Shown: positions 1-7,993, counted from the first letter of the stretch. The stretch: DNA of 64,000 bases from Neptunomonas japonica DSM 18939 (GCF_000422765.1 NZ_AUGR01000019.1:36952-100951); one strand, 5' to 3'. Numbers and translations are program-made. Notes: generated by a model not told the origin, from the sequence alone.

Positions 1-2
1 TC

Positions 3-1307
3 AAAAACCTCATGCCCTTTGTACGTCGTACTTTTGAGCAACTGGTACCGGCAGATATCTACACCGCCGATGGTCATACCTTTGATGCTGAAGTCTCTCA
101 CCCGCGCCACGGTCGCCCGTTTCGCCCTGAGATCACCACCTTTATTGATATCGCTTCGCGTAAAGCCGTTGGTTATTCCGTTGATTTAGCCGAGAGCGGT
201 ATTGCTGTATTGGATGCCTTAATCGATAGCTGCACCCACGCCGTACCCGCCATGCTGTATGTCGATAACGGCTCCGGTTATTGCAACGCCTTATTAAAAG
301 ACGAGGCGATTGGCGTACTGGCCCGTTTAGGCACCGATATTCGTCACTCACTGCCTTACAACTCTCAGGCTCGCGGCGTTATCGAGCGTGTCCATCAAAC
401 CCTTTGGATTGATGGTGCTAAATCCATTGCCGGATACATCGGTAAAGACATGGACCGCGAAGCCGCCCAGCTGCAACACAAGCTCAGCCGTAAAGCGATT
501 AAAGAGAGTGGTAAAACCCACCTCTTAGGGTGGGAGAACTTTATCGACTTTTGTGAAGACCGCATGGACTTCTACAACACCAAACCACATGCCTCACTGC
601 CCAAGATTACCGACACAGCCGGTAAACGCCGTCACATGTCACCCAACGAGAACTGGGCCATGCATCAAAGCAAAGGCTGGGAAGCGCACCTATTAACTCA
701 AGACCAAGCCGCTGATGTGTTTCGCCCACGCGTTACCCGCAAAGTTCTGCGCGGTGAGATCCGTCTACTCAATAACCGCTACTTCAGCCGTGAGCTAGAA
801 GAGTTTCATGGAGACAGCGTGCAAGTGGCCTTTGATTTTCGTGATGCACAGTACATCTGGGTATATGACCAAGAACAAGGCCGCTTGATCTGTAAAGCCG
901 AGTGGAACGCCAATACCGCTCACTACATGCCGATGAGTTACATCATGCAGGCCCGTGAAAAACGCGCTGATGCACGCCTAAAACGCGTTGAAGTGAAGAT
1001 CGACGAGATAGAAGCCGAACGTCGCGGCAGCTATGCCCTTGATCAAAACACACCCACGTTTATACCAGGCATAGGCAACGTTCACGACATACAAACGCGT
1101 ATCAAAGCTAAGCAACAGCCCGAGGTTATCGAAATAGGAGTAAACGGCCTACGGATGCCAGAACAGATGACGCCAGACGAGCGCCTGCAAACCTATCAAG
1201 CCTATGAGAGCGGCACAACGGTACCGGAAGAACATCGGCGCTGGGTAACAACCTACCCGCGCTCGAAAGAATACAAATCGCTAACACAAAGATTCGCAGA
1301 ATTTTGA
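3..1307 (+). CDS. Mu-type DDE transposase (MuA-like), 5' truncated by window edge
   Basis: This is the catalytic and C-terminal part of a phage Mu A-like transposase, which joins phage ends to target DNA during integration and replicative transposition. The frame is open to the window edge, so the N-terminal DNA-binding domains are outside. Counting from the Met at position 12, the integrase-core acidic triad is visible as D20 (ADGH), D85 (YVDNGSG) and E125 (GVIERVHQ). A Mu-transposase-type beta-barrel region follows at about residues 235-330 and a charged tail after that. The MuB-like ATPase gene follows 70 bp downstream, as in Mu. Confidence 0.93.
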   Translation, partial: KNLMPFVRRTFEQLVPADIYTADGHTFDAEVSHPRHGRPFRPEITTFIDIASRKAVGYSVDLAESGIAVLDALIDSCTHAVPAMLYVDNGSGYCNALLKDEAIGVLARLGTDIRHSLPYNSQARGVIERVHQTLWIDGAKSIAGYIGKDMDREAAQLQHKLSRKAIKESGKTHLLGWENFIDFCEDRMDFYNTKPHASLPKITDTAGKRRHMSPNENWAMHQSKGWEAHLLTQDQAADVFRPRVTRKVLRGEIRLLNNRYFSRELEEFHGDSVQVAFDFRDAQYIWVYDQEQGRLICKAEWNANTAHYMPMSYIMQAREKRADARLKRVEVKIDEIEAERRGSYALDQNTPTFIPGIGNVHDIQTRIKAKQQPEVIEIGVNGLRMPEQMTPDERLQTYQAYESGTTVPEEHRRWVTTYPRSKEYKSLTQRFAEF

Positions 1308-1377
1308 GGGTCGGGGCTAAGCGCAGCAACGCCGCCCCGATGCTCACTCAAACGCTAGAGAAAGGAGCACTAAAAGT

Positions 1378-2112
1378 ATGAACACACACGAATACATGGT
1401 CAATGGTATTGCCGACATCACTAACTTAGGTCTGTGCGATGTCGCGCTTGAACGGGCTATTTCACGCACCAGCAGTTTGCCTGGCATGGTCTGCATGTAT
1501 GGCCCGTCCGGTTTTGGGAAGTCGGTATCGGCCACCCACGTTGCTAACCGCCGCCGTGCTTATTACGTTCAGGCCAAAAGCGTCTGGACTAAAAAGGCCA
1601 CACTCAAAGCGATCCTTCTAGAGATGGGTGCCCGCCCATGCTCAACGATCCCCGACATGCTGGATCAAGCCGCCGAAGAACTGGCCAAGTCAGGCAGGCC
1701 TTTGATCATCGATGAGATGGATCACCTGGTCGACAAAAACTCAGTCGAACTGGTACGCGACCTATACGAAGCCAGCCAATCCGCCATCTTACTGATTGGC
1801 GAAGAGCAGCTGCCTAACAAGCTTAAAAAGTTTGAGCGCTTTCATGGACGGGTATTAGCGTGGGTGCCTGCGCAACCGGTCACTTTAGAAGATGCCTGCA
1901 AACTCACACCGCTGTATGCACCACATATCGAGATAGCGGAAGACCTGATCGCTCACATTGTGCAGCTATCGGGCGGCAGTGTTCGCCGTGTCGCCGTCAA
2001 TATGGAGATGATCCAAGAAGAAGCCAACGCCACCGGCTGGTCGAGTGTTGATAAAGCGACGTGGGGCAAACGTGAACTCTATACCGGCGAAGCGCCGAAG
2101 CGTCGGATCTGA
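1378..2112 (+). CDS. MuB-like AAA+ ATPase, transposition target activator
   Basis: A 244-residue ATPase of the MuB/IstB-like class. Such proteins coat target DNA and activate the transposase, directing insertion away from the element itself. Walker A is GPSGFGKS at residues 42-49 and Walker B is LIIDE at 109-113. The C-terminal third would hold the AAA+ lid and sensor region. An AAAGGAG-type ribosome site precedes the ATG. It follows the transposase directly and is followed 7 bp later by the next early gene, so the early block is probably one operon. Confidence 0.93.
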   Translation: MNTHEYMVNGIADITNLGLCDVALERAISRTSSLPGMVCMYGPSGFGKSVSATHVANRRRAYYVQAKSVWTKKATLKAILLEMGARPCSTIPDMLDQAAEELAKSGRPLIIDEMDHLVDKNSVELVRDLYEASQSAILLIGEEQLPNKLKKFERFHGRVLAWVPAQPVTLEDACKLTPLYAPHIEIAEDLIAHIVQLSGGSVRRVAVNMEMIQEEANATGWSSVDKATWGKRELYTGEAPKRRI

Positions 2113-2119
2113 GGTCGCC

Positions 2120-2746
2120 ATGACAGACATGACTCAACGAAAAGGACACCGCAAACCTGCCCAGCTAGAGATGATTGGCGGCAAGTCAGCGCGCCAACGG
2201 GTATGGGAAGAACTCCGCAAAACCCAAGGCAAGGAGTTTACTGCCCGCCCTCTCTCGCGGGATGCCAATGTGGATCTTGCCGCATTAAGGACGTATTTCA
2301 GTTGCCTGCAAGCCGGAGGCTATATCACTCACAAGAGCGGCGGATTGTTTGAGAAACGCATCTACATATTAGTGAAGGACACCGGTATAGAAGCGCCGCG
2401 TCTCAACCGCAAAGGCCAGCCAATACAGCAAGGCCAAGCAGCAGAATGCATGTGGCGAACACTGCGCATGCTAGGCCAGTTAGATGCAGCGCGACTAGTC
2501 GCACATGCCTCTGCAAGCGGCATCGATATCGCCCTTAAATATGCCAAAAGTTATCTGTATGCACTCAAGCGGGCGGGTTATCTCCACGTCATCAAGGTAG
2601 CGACCCGTAACAGCCTAGAAAGCTATTCGCTCAAACCCCTAATGAACACAGGCCCACGGCCACCCCAGGTGCAGAGCGTTAAAACCGTCTATGACCCTAA
2701 TCTCAATAAAGTGATGTACGCCGAAGACCCACAGGAGCTGCTATGA
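2120..2746 (+). CDS. Early phage protein with winged-helix-like repeats, unknown function
   Basis: A 208-residue basic protein. I chose the ATG at 2,120 because GAGGT lies 5 bp before it and the MuB stop is 7 bp upstream; a longer reading would start inside MuB. Two segments (about residues 25-85 and 120-180) each read like helix-turn-helix/wing units, with a 'YL.ALKRAGYL' type pattern in the second, suggesting DNA binding. The family is not recognised beyond being typical of Mu-like early regions. The stop overlaps the next start (ATGA), indicating translational coupling. Confidence 0.8.
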   Translation: MTDMTQRKGHRKPAQLEMIGGKSARQRVWEELRKTQGKEFTARPLSRDANVDLAALRTYFSCLQAGGYITHKSGGLFEKRIYILVKDTGIEAPRLNRKGQPIQQGQAAECMWRTLRMLGQLDAARLVAHASASGIDIALKYAKSYLYALKRAGYLHVIKVATRNSLESYSLKPLMNTGPRPPQVQSVKTVYDPNLNKVMYAEDPQELL

Positions 2747-3123
2747 AACCCATGACTCTAAAAGAAACCGTCAAAACTGACATCAGTAACTGGGGCACAC
2801 AACCTCCCCACTTCATACAGCTGCTGGCCAATGCCGTATCCGAGAGCGACCGCACTCAAGTCGCGCATCGCTTAGGCATCTCACGCACCAGCGTTAGCTT
2901 GTTGTTGAGTAACAAATACACCAGCCCCTCAGTAGGGAAAATGAAAACCCGCGTGATGGATGTACTCGGTGCGATTCAATGCCCTGTGATGGGTGAGATC
3001 ACCGCTGCACAGTGCCAAAAACACCGCAACGCGAAATTCACGCCGTCTAACCCGCAACGTGTGGCGCTGTATCGCGCCTGTCAAACCTGCCCGAACAACC
3101 TGAAATGTGGAGAAACAGCATGA
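2743..3123 (+). CDS. Small HTH (XRE-like) DNA-binding protein with C-terminal Cys cluster
   Basis: A 126-residue protein whose central part (about residues 35-70: SDRTQVAHRLGISRTSVS and following) is a lambda-repressor-like helix-turn-helix. The C-terminal part contains four or five cysteines (QCQKH, ACQTC, LKC), which could bind a metal. It starts in an ATGA overlap with the previous gene and ends in an ATGA overlap with the next. It is likely an early regulator, but its target is unknown. Its coding sequence contains a near copy of the phage-end repeat at 3,010-3,029. Confidence 0.8.
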   Translation: MKPMTLKETVKTDISNWGTQPPHFIQLLANAVSESDRTQVAHRLGISRTSVSLLLSNKYTSPSVGKMKTRVMDVLGAIQCPVMGEITAAQCQKHRNAKFTPSNPQRVALYRACQTCPNNLKCGETA

Positions 3124-3410
3124 GCACTTATTACGTTATCGACTTACAACGCACCGATATTAAAAAAGGCATCGTGGTGTTTCTGGCCCAAGACATGAAA
3201 ACACGTACGCGCTTCTTAGAAGAGGCAGGCACCTTTATGGAAGAGTTTATTAATGAAAACTTAGAGCGCTTTGATAACGGCAGCACCACACGCGCCATGT
3301 TAACCAGCGCCATCAAATCTAGCAGCCGCACCATTGTGCCATTACATAATTTGGACGTAAGCACGCTGCTCCTCTCTCACAAAAATATGACTCAGAGGCA
3401 AGCTATATGA
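3120..3410 (+). CDS. Small early phage protein, unknown function
   Basis: A 96-residue protein with no recognised family. The ATG at 3,120 is chosen over one at 3,105 because TGGAGA stands 6 bp before it and it overlaps the upstream stop in the ATGA pattern used through this block. The protein is mixed alpha/beta, without a signal peptide or membrane segment. It is co-translated with the HTH protein upstream and overlaps the DUF3164 gene downstream by 4 bp. Confidence 0.75.
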   Translation: MSTYYVIDLQRTDIKKGIVVFLAQDMKTRTRFLEEAGTFMEEFINENLERFDNGSTTRAMLTSAIKSSSRTIVPLHNLDVSTLLLSHKNMTQRQAI

Positions 3411-4027
3411 ACCAGCAACTCAATATTCCAGCGGGTTACTTAAAAGATAACCTGGGCCGTTTAGTCCCTATTGAAAACGTGGAAGCGATTGACCTCGAAC
3501 GCCATGAACTCGTGTTAGCGCTTGTCACCAAGGCCAAAGAGCTGCAGCAAGATATGCTCAAGTTCAAGCTTGATGCCTTTGGTGATGTCGCTGCCATGGT
3601 GGATTTATCGCTGGAACAGTACGGCGTAAAGGTAGGCGGTAAGAAAGGCAACGTTAGCCTGACCAGCTTTGATGGTAAATACAAAGTACAGCGCTCTATT
3701 GCTGAGCACATCACCTTTGATGAGCGCTTATTAGCGGCCAAAGCCTTGATAGATCAATGCATCCACCGCTGGACAGAAAACTCTGGCACCGAGATCAAAG
3801 CGTTAGTCGAGCAAGCCTTCCAAGTCGATAAACAAGGCAACCTCAGCACCACCCGTATTCTCGGCCTGCGTCGTATCAAGATCGATGACAAAGACTGGAT
3901 AAAGGCTATGGAAGCCATTGCCGATTCTATCCAGATCACTGGCAGTAAATCCTATATACGCCTGTACGAACGGTGCGGTGATACCGATCAATTTAAACCT
4001 GTGTCGTTGGATCTGGCAGCGCTTTAG
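3407..4027 (+). CDS. DUF3164 family phage protein
   Basis: A 206-residue protein matching the DUF3164 family seen in nearly all Mu-like early regions. Characteristic pieces are an N-terminal 'YL.D..GRLVP.ENV' segment, a charged helical stretch at about residues 30-65 and 'KDWIKAMEAI.DSI' near the C terminus. Its biochemical role is not established. It ends the co-directional early block and is followed by a hairpin that could terminate transcription. Confidence 0.88.
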   Translation: MNQQLNIPAGYLKDNLGRLVPIENVEAIDLERHELVLALVTKAKELQQDMLKFKLDAFGDVAAMVDLSLEQYGVKVGGKKGNVSLTSFDGKYKVQRSIAEHITFDERLLAAKALIDQCIHRWTENSGTEIKALVEQAFQVDKQGNLSTTRILGLRRIKIDDKDWIKAMEAIADSIQITGSKSYIRLYERCGDTDQFKPVSLDLAAL

Positions 4028-4048
4028 AGAATTAAATATGAAGAAAGG

Positions 4049-4077
4049 GTTGGGGGGCTGTTTCAGTAGCCCCCAAC
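4049..4077. terminator. GC-rich hairpin between convergent genes, probable terminator
   Basis: GTTGGGGG (4,049-4,056) pairs with CCCCCAAC (4,070-4,077). The stem extends by a further CT/AG pair around a bulged base, with a loop of about 8-10 nt. On the reverse strand the stem is followed by CCTTTCTTC, a moderate pyrimidine tract, which suits the reverse-strand small gene at 4,081-4,212. It could also act after the DUF3164 gene on the plus strand. Confidence 0.55.
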
Positions 4078-4080
4078 AAA

Positions 4081-4212
4081 TTACGCGATAAAGTACCTCA
4101 AGAAAGGAAACGAACACTCAAAAGAGGTTCGACCATTATCAGTAATGGAAACTTCCATACCATTGGGGTATTTAACGCATACTGTTCTAGGTTTTTGTAT
4201 TATTAATCTCAT
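4081..4212 (-). CDS. Probable 43-residue small protein
   Basis: A short reverse-strand reading frame (MRLIIQKPRTVC... to ...LRYFIA) of 43 residues. Its support is a very good ribosome site, AAAGGAG, 9 bp before the ATG, a composition like a folded small beta-rich protein (VKYPNGMEVSITDNG) and a terminator-like hairpin directly after the stop. It faces the early operon, the position in which some phages keep small regulators. No family is recognised. Coding status is inferred from the ribosome site and context alone. Confidence 0.5.
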   Translation of the reverse strand: MRLIIQKPRTVCVKYPNGMEVSITDNGRTSFECSFPFLRYFIA

Positions 4213-4252
4213 TATATGAGCTCCTTTATTTTATTAAAACAAACGAGGCGAA

Positions 4253-4298
4253 CTGCCTCATCAAAGTGGACTTAAGAAAATCCACTTTGAGAAGGCAG
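4253..4298. repeat. Long inverted repeat / stable hairpin
   Basis: TCAAAGTGGA (4,261-4,270) and TCCACTTTGA (4,281-4,290) are a perfect 10-bp inverted repeat with a 10-nt loop. Outside it, CTGCCT (4,253-4,258) pairs with AGGCAG (4,293-4,298) across a 2x2 internal loop, giving 16 paired bases in all. It lies about 40 bp upstream of the reverse-strand small gene and about 240 bp before gemA. No T-run follows on the plus strand, so a simple terminator is unlikely; an operator, attenuator or structured RNA is possible. Confidence 0.6.
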
Positions 4299-4388
4299 CC
4301 GCACTAATAAACATCCCACTAGCTCCCATATAGTACCAGTAAGATTCTGCAAGTGAAGGGAAATTTTAAATAACTGGATGAGGATTAA

Positions 4389-4478
4389 ATGCGCCGCGCC
4401 TTAAACAAAGGCGCGGACTTCTTATACCACCGGGCACGTTCCTTATGCTCACCGGTTGTCGCTCCAGGATCACCTTAA
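4389..4478 (+). CDS. Possible 29-residue leader peptide or small ORF
   Basis: A 29-codon frame beginning MRRALNKGADFL, with TGAGG 5 bp before the ATG. Its first codons contain a 9-bp hairpin, CCGCGCCTT (4,394-4,402) with AAGGCGCGG (4,408-4,416). This could be a short phage peptide or a hairpin that happens to be open. It lies 58 bp upstream of gemA. I do not recognise the peptide; support is limited to the ribosome site and frame. Confidence 0.25.
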   Translation: MRRALNKGADFLYHRARSLCSPVVAPGSP

Positions 4479-4536
4479 AGCTAGCCAAATTTTGCTTATA
4501 TAAATATAGGAAAAATTCCTAAAAGGAACACTTTCG

Positions 4537-4965
4537 ATGACTGTAAAACGCGACACCCCGCCAGCTAAAAACAACCGCAAGGCCATCACCGCCCGCATCC
4601 ATATCGCAAAAAAAGAGTTGGGGCTGGATGACGAAACCTACCGCGCTATGCTCAGCCAAGTAACCAAACACAACAGCTGCGCCAACATGCATATTAGTGA
4701 CCTGTATAGAGTCATGGAGCACTTAAAAAACCTGGGCTACAAACCCGCTGCGCGTAAGTTTGGTAAACGCCCTAACCCACCCAAAGATAAAGCAGCCCTC
4801 ATGGGAAAAGTAGAAGCATTACTGGCAAATAGAAAACTGCACTGGAACTATGCGCATGCTATGGCGCAAAGGATGTTTAAAGTTGAAAAAGTAGATTGGC
4901 TAGATCGGGATCAGTTATGGAGGCTAGTAGCATCACTACAGAAACACGCACACAAAAGCCATTAA
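4537..4965 (+). CDS. gemA: GemA / Mu gp16-like regulator (DUF1018)
   Basis: A 142-residue protein of the GemA (Mu gp16) family, which in Mu is an early protein that changes expression of host genes. The family pattern is clear: an N-terminal 'IHIAKKELGLDDETYRAML' helix pair, then 'S...ms.dl.rvm.hl..lGyk', a basic linker, and a C-terminal 'W..A..MA.RMF.V....WLD..QL..LVA.L' segment. AAAAGGAAC stands 9 bp upstream. A small palindrome, AGGAA-AAA-TTCCT (4,508-4,520), just before the ribosome site could be an operator. In most relatives mor follows directly; here a 4.4-kb island intervenes. Confidence 0.9.
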   Translation: MTVKRDTPPAKNNRKAITARIHIAKKELGLDDETYRAMLSQVTKHNSCANMHISDLYRVMEHLKNLGYKPAARKFGKRPNPPKDKAALMGKVEALLANRKLHWNYAHAMAQRMFKVEKVDWLDRDQLWRLVASLQKHAHKSH

Positions 4966-5045
4966 ACAATGAAGTTGTGCACAGGATCAGTTCTATTTTT
5001 CGTCAGGAGCAGCCGGTTATTATATCAAAGATAGCTGATATACAA

Positions 5046-5075
5046 GCCATAATTTACCTAAGGTAACTAATTGGC
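5046..5075. repeat. Imperfect hairpin between gemA and reverse-strand gene
   Basis: GCCATAATTTACC (5,046-5,058) pairs imperfectly with GGTAACTAATTGGC (5,062-5,075) around TTACC-TAA-GGTAA. A second small inverted repeat, TATATCA/TGATATA, lies at 5,021-5,042. It sits between two convergent genes at the left junction of the accessory island and may serve as a weak bidirectional terminator. No strong T-run is present. Confidence 0.35.
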
Positions 5076-5108
5076 ATACTTTGGCTAAACAGTTGACTTG
5101 CTAGAGCA

Positions 5109-5717
5109 TTATTTTATTAGAATAAATTCAAGTGTACCTAAAAATTTTTTTGGATAGTTAAACTCACTCTCTCCTCTAGCATCAGCAATGGAATCCCCCA
5201 ATTTTCCATGAAATTCAATCTGATATAAACCAGCCTCGGTCACTTCCACAGCATACTGCAAATATTTCACCTGGCCTGCTAAAAGACTTGATGCACCAAC
5301 AAAACCATATGCAGACTTCTCTTCATTTATTCCAGGAATCACTTTTACTTCAGTATGGATCCGATTTTTAAAATCGGATATCACACCATTTTTCATAACC
5401 ACCTTTGCAACCCTAAGTGATTCCTTAGCTATGCCAATTTGGGCGTTCAAATTCCCTTTATTCTCAACTTCAATATAAACTATAATAAACCAAGCTTTGC
5501 GAGTTTCATCCTTCTTGACAGAATAATCCATAGATGTGATTATTATAGGCCTCTGAATTAACTCATTATTTAATTTCTGTAACTGCGCTTCAGCATTTTG
5601 AATTTCTAATCGAGCATCGAATATATAATATGTCCATAGCCCGCCTATGCAAAAATCCACGGTCATTACGATATTTCTTATCGTCTCTGAAATATTTTTT
5701 TTGTCTTCTAGTGTCAT
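5109..5717 (-). CDS. Membrane-anchored hypothetical protein
   Basis: A 202-residue protein with one N-terminal hydrophobic segment (about residues 13-33), a short coiled coil (about 35-55) and a C-terminal beta-rich domain with alternating 'V.V.N.G...A.I...' strands. It resembles a single-pass inner-membrane protein with a periplasmic or cytoplasmic sensor-like fold, but no family is recognised. Its AT-rich composition differs from the phage genes, suggesting transfer. It is oriented against the phage operon and starts just after a GGCGTTAGGG sequence (reverse strand, near 5,740) that resembles one side of an attC site. Confidence 0.65.
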   Translation of the reverse strand: MTLEDKKNISETIRNIVMTVDFCIGGLWTYYIFDARLEIQNAEAQLQKLNNELIQRPIIITSMDYSVKKDETRKAWFIIVYIEVENKGNLNAQIGIAKESLRVAKVVMKNGVISDFKNRIHTEVKVIPGINEEKSAYGFVGASSLLAGQVKYLQYAVEVTEAGLYQIEFHGKLGDSIADARGESEFNYPKKFLGTLEFILIK

Positions 5718-6006
5718 ATAAAAACCATTCGCGCCGTAACCCTAACGCCATGCTCCCCAGTAAATAAGGAGTAAAGCTAGTAGTTTATGCATGTGGAGCA
5801 CTTTAGTAGTGCTGACAATCTGCTCGACTTAAAAATGCACCAATGACACGCCCCATTGATACTTCCCTAGCAAAATACCAAACACACAAAGCAGTTTCAA
5901 GCTAGTATTTACAGATTATAATATCACCGCATACAAGTGTTGTGATAAGAGTAAAAGCTAATTGCTTTACATGCTGTCACGTTTAATTTATTTCAGGAGA
6001 TATTCA
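5718..6006. other. Divergent intergenic region in accessory island
   Basis: This AT-rich stretch separates the reverse-strand membrane protein from the forward small gene, so it should hold promoters for both, but no convincing -35/-10 pair was identified. It contains GGCGTTAGGG on the reverse strand near 5,740, a small inverted repeat AGCACT/AGTGCT near 5,798-5,814 and a TGCTCC/GGAGCA pair. These might be remnants of an attC-like site, but the arms do not pair well. Confidence 0.3.
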
Positions 6007-6183
6007 ATGAATAGCGACAACGAAGAAAAAAAAACTTGCTACAGAGCTTATTGCATTAGTCATGATTGGGAGGGAATGTCTCAGCATGAAGAGAAAGATG
6101 CAATAAAAGATTTAGAAAGCCATAAAAATGATCCTTCTAAGGGCCCTCATGAAAACACTGGAATTACATCGTACGAATGCTAA
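6007..6183 (+). CDS. Small hydrophilic hypothetical protein
   Basis: A 58-residue acidic protein (MNSDNEEKKTCY...). The ATG at 6,007 is chosen over an upstream in-frame start because CAGGAGA lies 6 bp before it. There is no signal peptide or membrane segment and no recognised family. It sits alone in the AT-rich island, followed by a long palindrome. The coding case rests on the good ribosome site and clean frame. Confidence 0.5.
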   Translation: MNSDNEEKKTCYRAYCISHDWEGMSQHEEKDAIKDLESHKNDPSKGPHENTGITSYEC

Positions 6184-6206
6184 TTCATATCCCTCAGCAT
6201 AAAAGG

Positions 6207-6261
6207 GGACGGAGGTATTTAAAAATGTACAAGTGTTGGTTAAAAAACAATACCTCCGTCC
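6207..6261. repeat. REP-like palindromic element
   Basis: GGACGGAGGTATT (6,207-6,219) and AATACCTCCGTCC (6,249-6,261) form a perfect 13-bp inverted repeat separated by 29 nt. The 'ggggacggaggtattt' arm resembles REP-type palindromes mobilised by REP-associated tyrosine (Y1) transposases; this comparison is from memory and was not searched. It lies in the intergenic space after the small hydrophilic gene and before the lipoprotein-like gene. Confidence 0.55.
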
Positions 6262-6371
6262 TCATTATTTCTACAACAAGGGAATAATTTTGACATTTAA
6301 TTTATATAAAAAGAAATCATCATGTCGTTTAAAGGCATAAGAATAAATGTTTAAATTAACAAGGAGTCTCT

Positions 6372-7574
6372 ATGAGAGATATTCGAATATTCTTCGGCTA
6401 CAACTTTTTGTTATTGCTGCTAACTCTAACAAGCTGCCAAGTCTATGCAGATATAAAAGCGGACATTTTTGCTAAAGCTCGTATTGAACTGCTTCAGAAC
6501 AGAATTGATTCACTTAAGGAACAAATAAAGTGCAAAAACGATTACCCAGAAAATTATAAGCAGCAAACTAACTGCATGAAAAAGCTCGCCGATACTTATA
6601 TGAATATTAAACTCCCTGCATCTTTAGGAGATAAATTGGCGAAGCTAATCAAGCCTGATGTGGGAAAAATTACAACCCAGTGTATAAATGAGTTAGGAGA
6701 TGCAGCACTTCCAGCTGAAATTTCAAACTGCAAAGGAAAAACAGTTGGTAAATTTTTCCAAACAGTAGCTTTAATAAGATCTGGCACCGTCCCAGAATCA
6801 TACTTTGATCCTGAATACTCGGAAAATGCAAATACAGATTTAACAAACCAGATGGGCGTTTTACAAAAACAGGTTGAATCCTTTCAAGAACGCCTTAGGC
6901 AGAAGGCCCTAGTCTTGTTCACGGACATGGAGTGTGAAGCTAGTGAACAAACGGATGCGTGGAAACGTAGGCCGGATTGCCAACATCGATATAACCTCGA
7001 AGCACCTGTAGGCTATCAATATTGCAAGTCAATCAGCGAGACAGGTAAAGGAAGCCGACCTAATAAAGACAATGCAGTAAAACTTACATGGGAATATATC
7101 TATTTTGACGATGTCGCTTTTAATGATGGTACGAAAAAAGTGAAAGGTCGATACGTCGTTACACATGCTACTGGTGGACCTTGGTATGACAAATATTCAG
7201 CTGTGTCGCGTGCCCAGGCGGTTATCCTTTTCACTAACATAAATTCTAGTAGATCTGGACTTATGAGTATCGGTTGTTATACCCCTCCTAAAGCAACCCT
7301 GCCTCTACCAGAAGCACCAACACCCGAGTCTTCTCCTTACATGGATATCAGCATGAATGTGAAGAATAATCCAGATGTTGCGCATACTGGAACTTTAACT
7401 ATTAGTGCAGAAGGTGTTCCACCTTATTCTATCAATTATCTTGTAGAGGCATTAAGAGAGGATAAATGGCACGAAGTACTAAAAGGAAACATCAAACTTA
7501 CTAAGCCCTCCAGCACAACTATACGTGATGTTTATTGGTATAAAGCAGAAGGATGGCGAGTAAAAAGGCTCTAA
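6372..7574 (+). CDS. Exported (possibly lipoprotein) hypothetical protein, 400 aa
   Basis: A signal peptide is clear: charged MRDIR, then hydrophobic residues 7-20. The segment L19-T20-S21-C22 fits a lipobox, so it may be a lipoprotein; the alternative is signal-peptidase-I cleavage after VYA (residues 24-26). Downstream are a helical region with several cysteines (about 50-120), a coiled coil (about 155-180) and a beta-rich C-terminal half. AAGGAG precedes the ATG. No family is recognised. It ends about 50 bp before an attC-like site, consistent with an integron-cassette origin. Confidence 0.65.
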   Translation: MRDIRIFFGYNFLLLLLTLTSCQVYADIKADIFAKARIELLQNRIDSLKEQIKCKNDYPENYKQQTNCMKKLADTYMNIKLPASLGDKLAKLIKPDVGKITTQCINELGDAALPAEISNCKGKTVGKFFQTVALIRSGTVPESYFDPEYSENANTDLTNQMGVLQKQVESFQERLRQKALVLFTDMECEASEQTDAWKRRPDCQHRYNLEAPVGYQYCKSISETGKGSRPNKDNAVKLTWEYIYFDDVAFNDGTKKVKGRYVVTHATGGPWYDKYSAVSRAQAVILFTNINSSRSGLMSIGCYTPPKATLPLPEAPTPESSPYMDISMNVKNNPDVAHTGTLTISAEGVPPYSINYLVEALREDKWHEVLKGNIKLTKPSSTTIRDVYWYKAEGWRVKRL

Positions 7575-7619
7575 ATTAAGATGCATGCACTGCACTTTGT
7601 GACGCTACATTCTAGCAAT

Positions 7620-7720
7620 CTCACATAACAAGGCAAATCCACTTGGACTGCCAAAAGCCGCGCCGCTCGTTCCTCGCTTTGCAGCTTTTGGCATACAGTG
7701 ATTTACGGCGTTAGCGAAAG
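7620..7720 (+). repeat. attC-like integron recombination site (site 1)
   Basis: The outer boxes are ACATAAC (AAC at 7,627-7,629) and CGTTAGCG (GTT at 7,710-7,712), about 85 bp apart. Inside, TGCCAAAAGC (7,649-7,658) and GCTTTTGGCA (7,684-7,693) pair perfectly over 10 bp. Flanking CAAATCCAC/GTGATTTAC and GGC/GCC segments also pair, with a few extra bases on one strand, as the extrahelical bases of attC sites do. The loop is 25 nt. The next gene starts 18 bp after the GTT, the usual cassette layout. Confidence 0.75.
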
Positions 7721-7729
7721 GGGAATAAT

Positions 7730-7975
7730 ATGAAGAAAAAGCTAGATGCACTATCTCCAATTGGAGATCCCATAATTTTAGACAAGCATTACACTCAAGT
7801 AATAACCTATATGTACCCTGGCCCTCTACCTTGCACATCCGGAATACAGACAGGGTGTTCTGATATAGTTAATGCTGGAGATATATTAGGAATTGGTTCA
7901 TTTTGCGATTATGCAGTAGTTTGTGCTGGATTAACTGTAACAATTTTCTATAACCGCTTTTTACTTGGAACTTAA
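7730..7975 (+). CDS. Small Cys-containing membrane-associated hypothetical protein
   Basis: An 81-residue protein starting at the ATG at 7,730, with AAGGGG upstream. It has three or four cysteines (PCTSG, GCSD, FCDY, VCAG) and a hydrophobic C-terminal stretch (about residues 58-78), consistent with a tail-anchored or membrane-inserted product. Part of the N-terminal half is polar. No family is recognised. It begins immediately after attC-like site 1 and is followed 18 bp later by a secreted protein gene, so the two may form one two-gene cassette. Confidence 0.55.
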   Translation: MKKKLDALSPIGDPIILDKHYTQVITYMYPGPLPCTSGIQTGCSDIVNAGDILGIGSFCDYAVVCAGLTVTIFYNRFLLGT

Positions 7976-7993
7976 ATAAATTTTGGAGTTATA

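Noticed and set aside
5735..5815. Possible attC site upstream of the reverse-strand 202-residue gene
   Set aside because: Only a right-box-like GGCGTTAGGG is present; no matching left box or paired arms were found.
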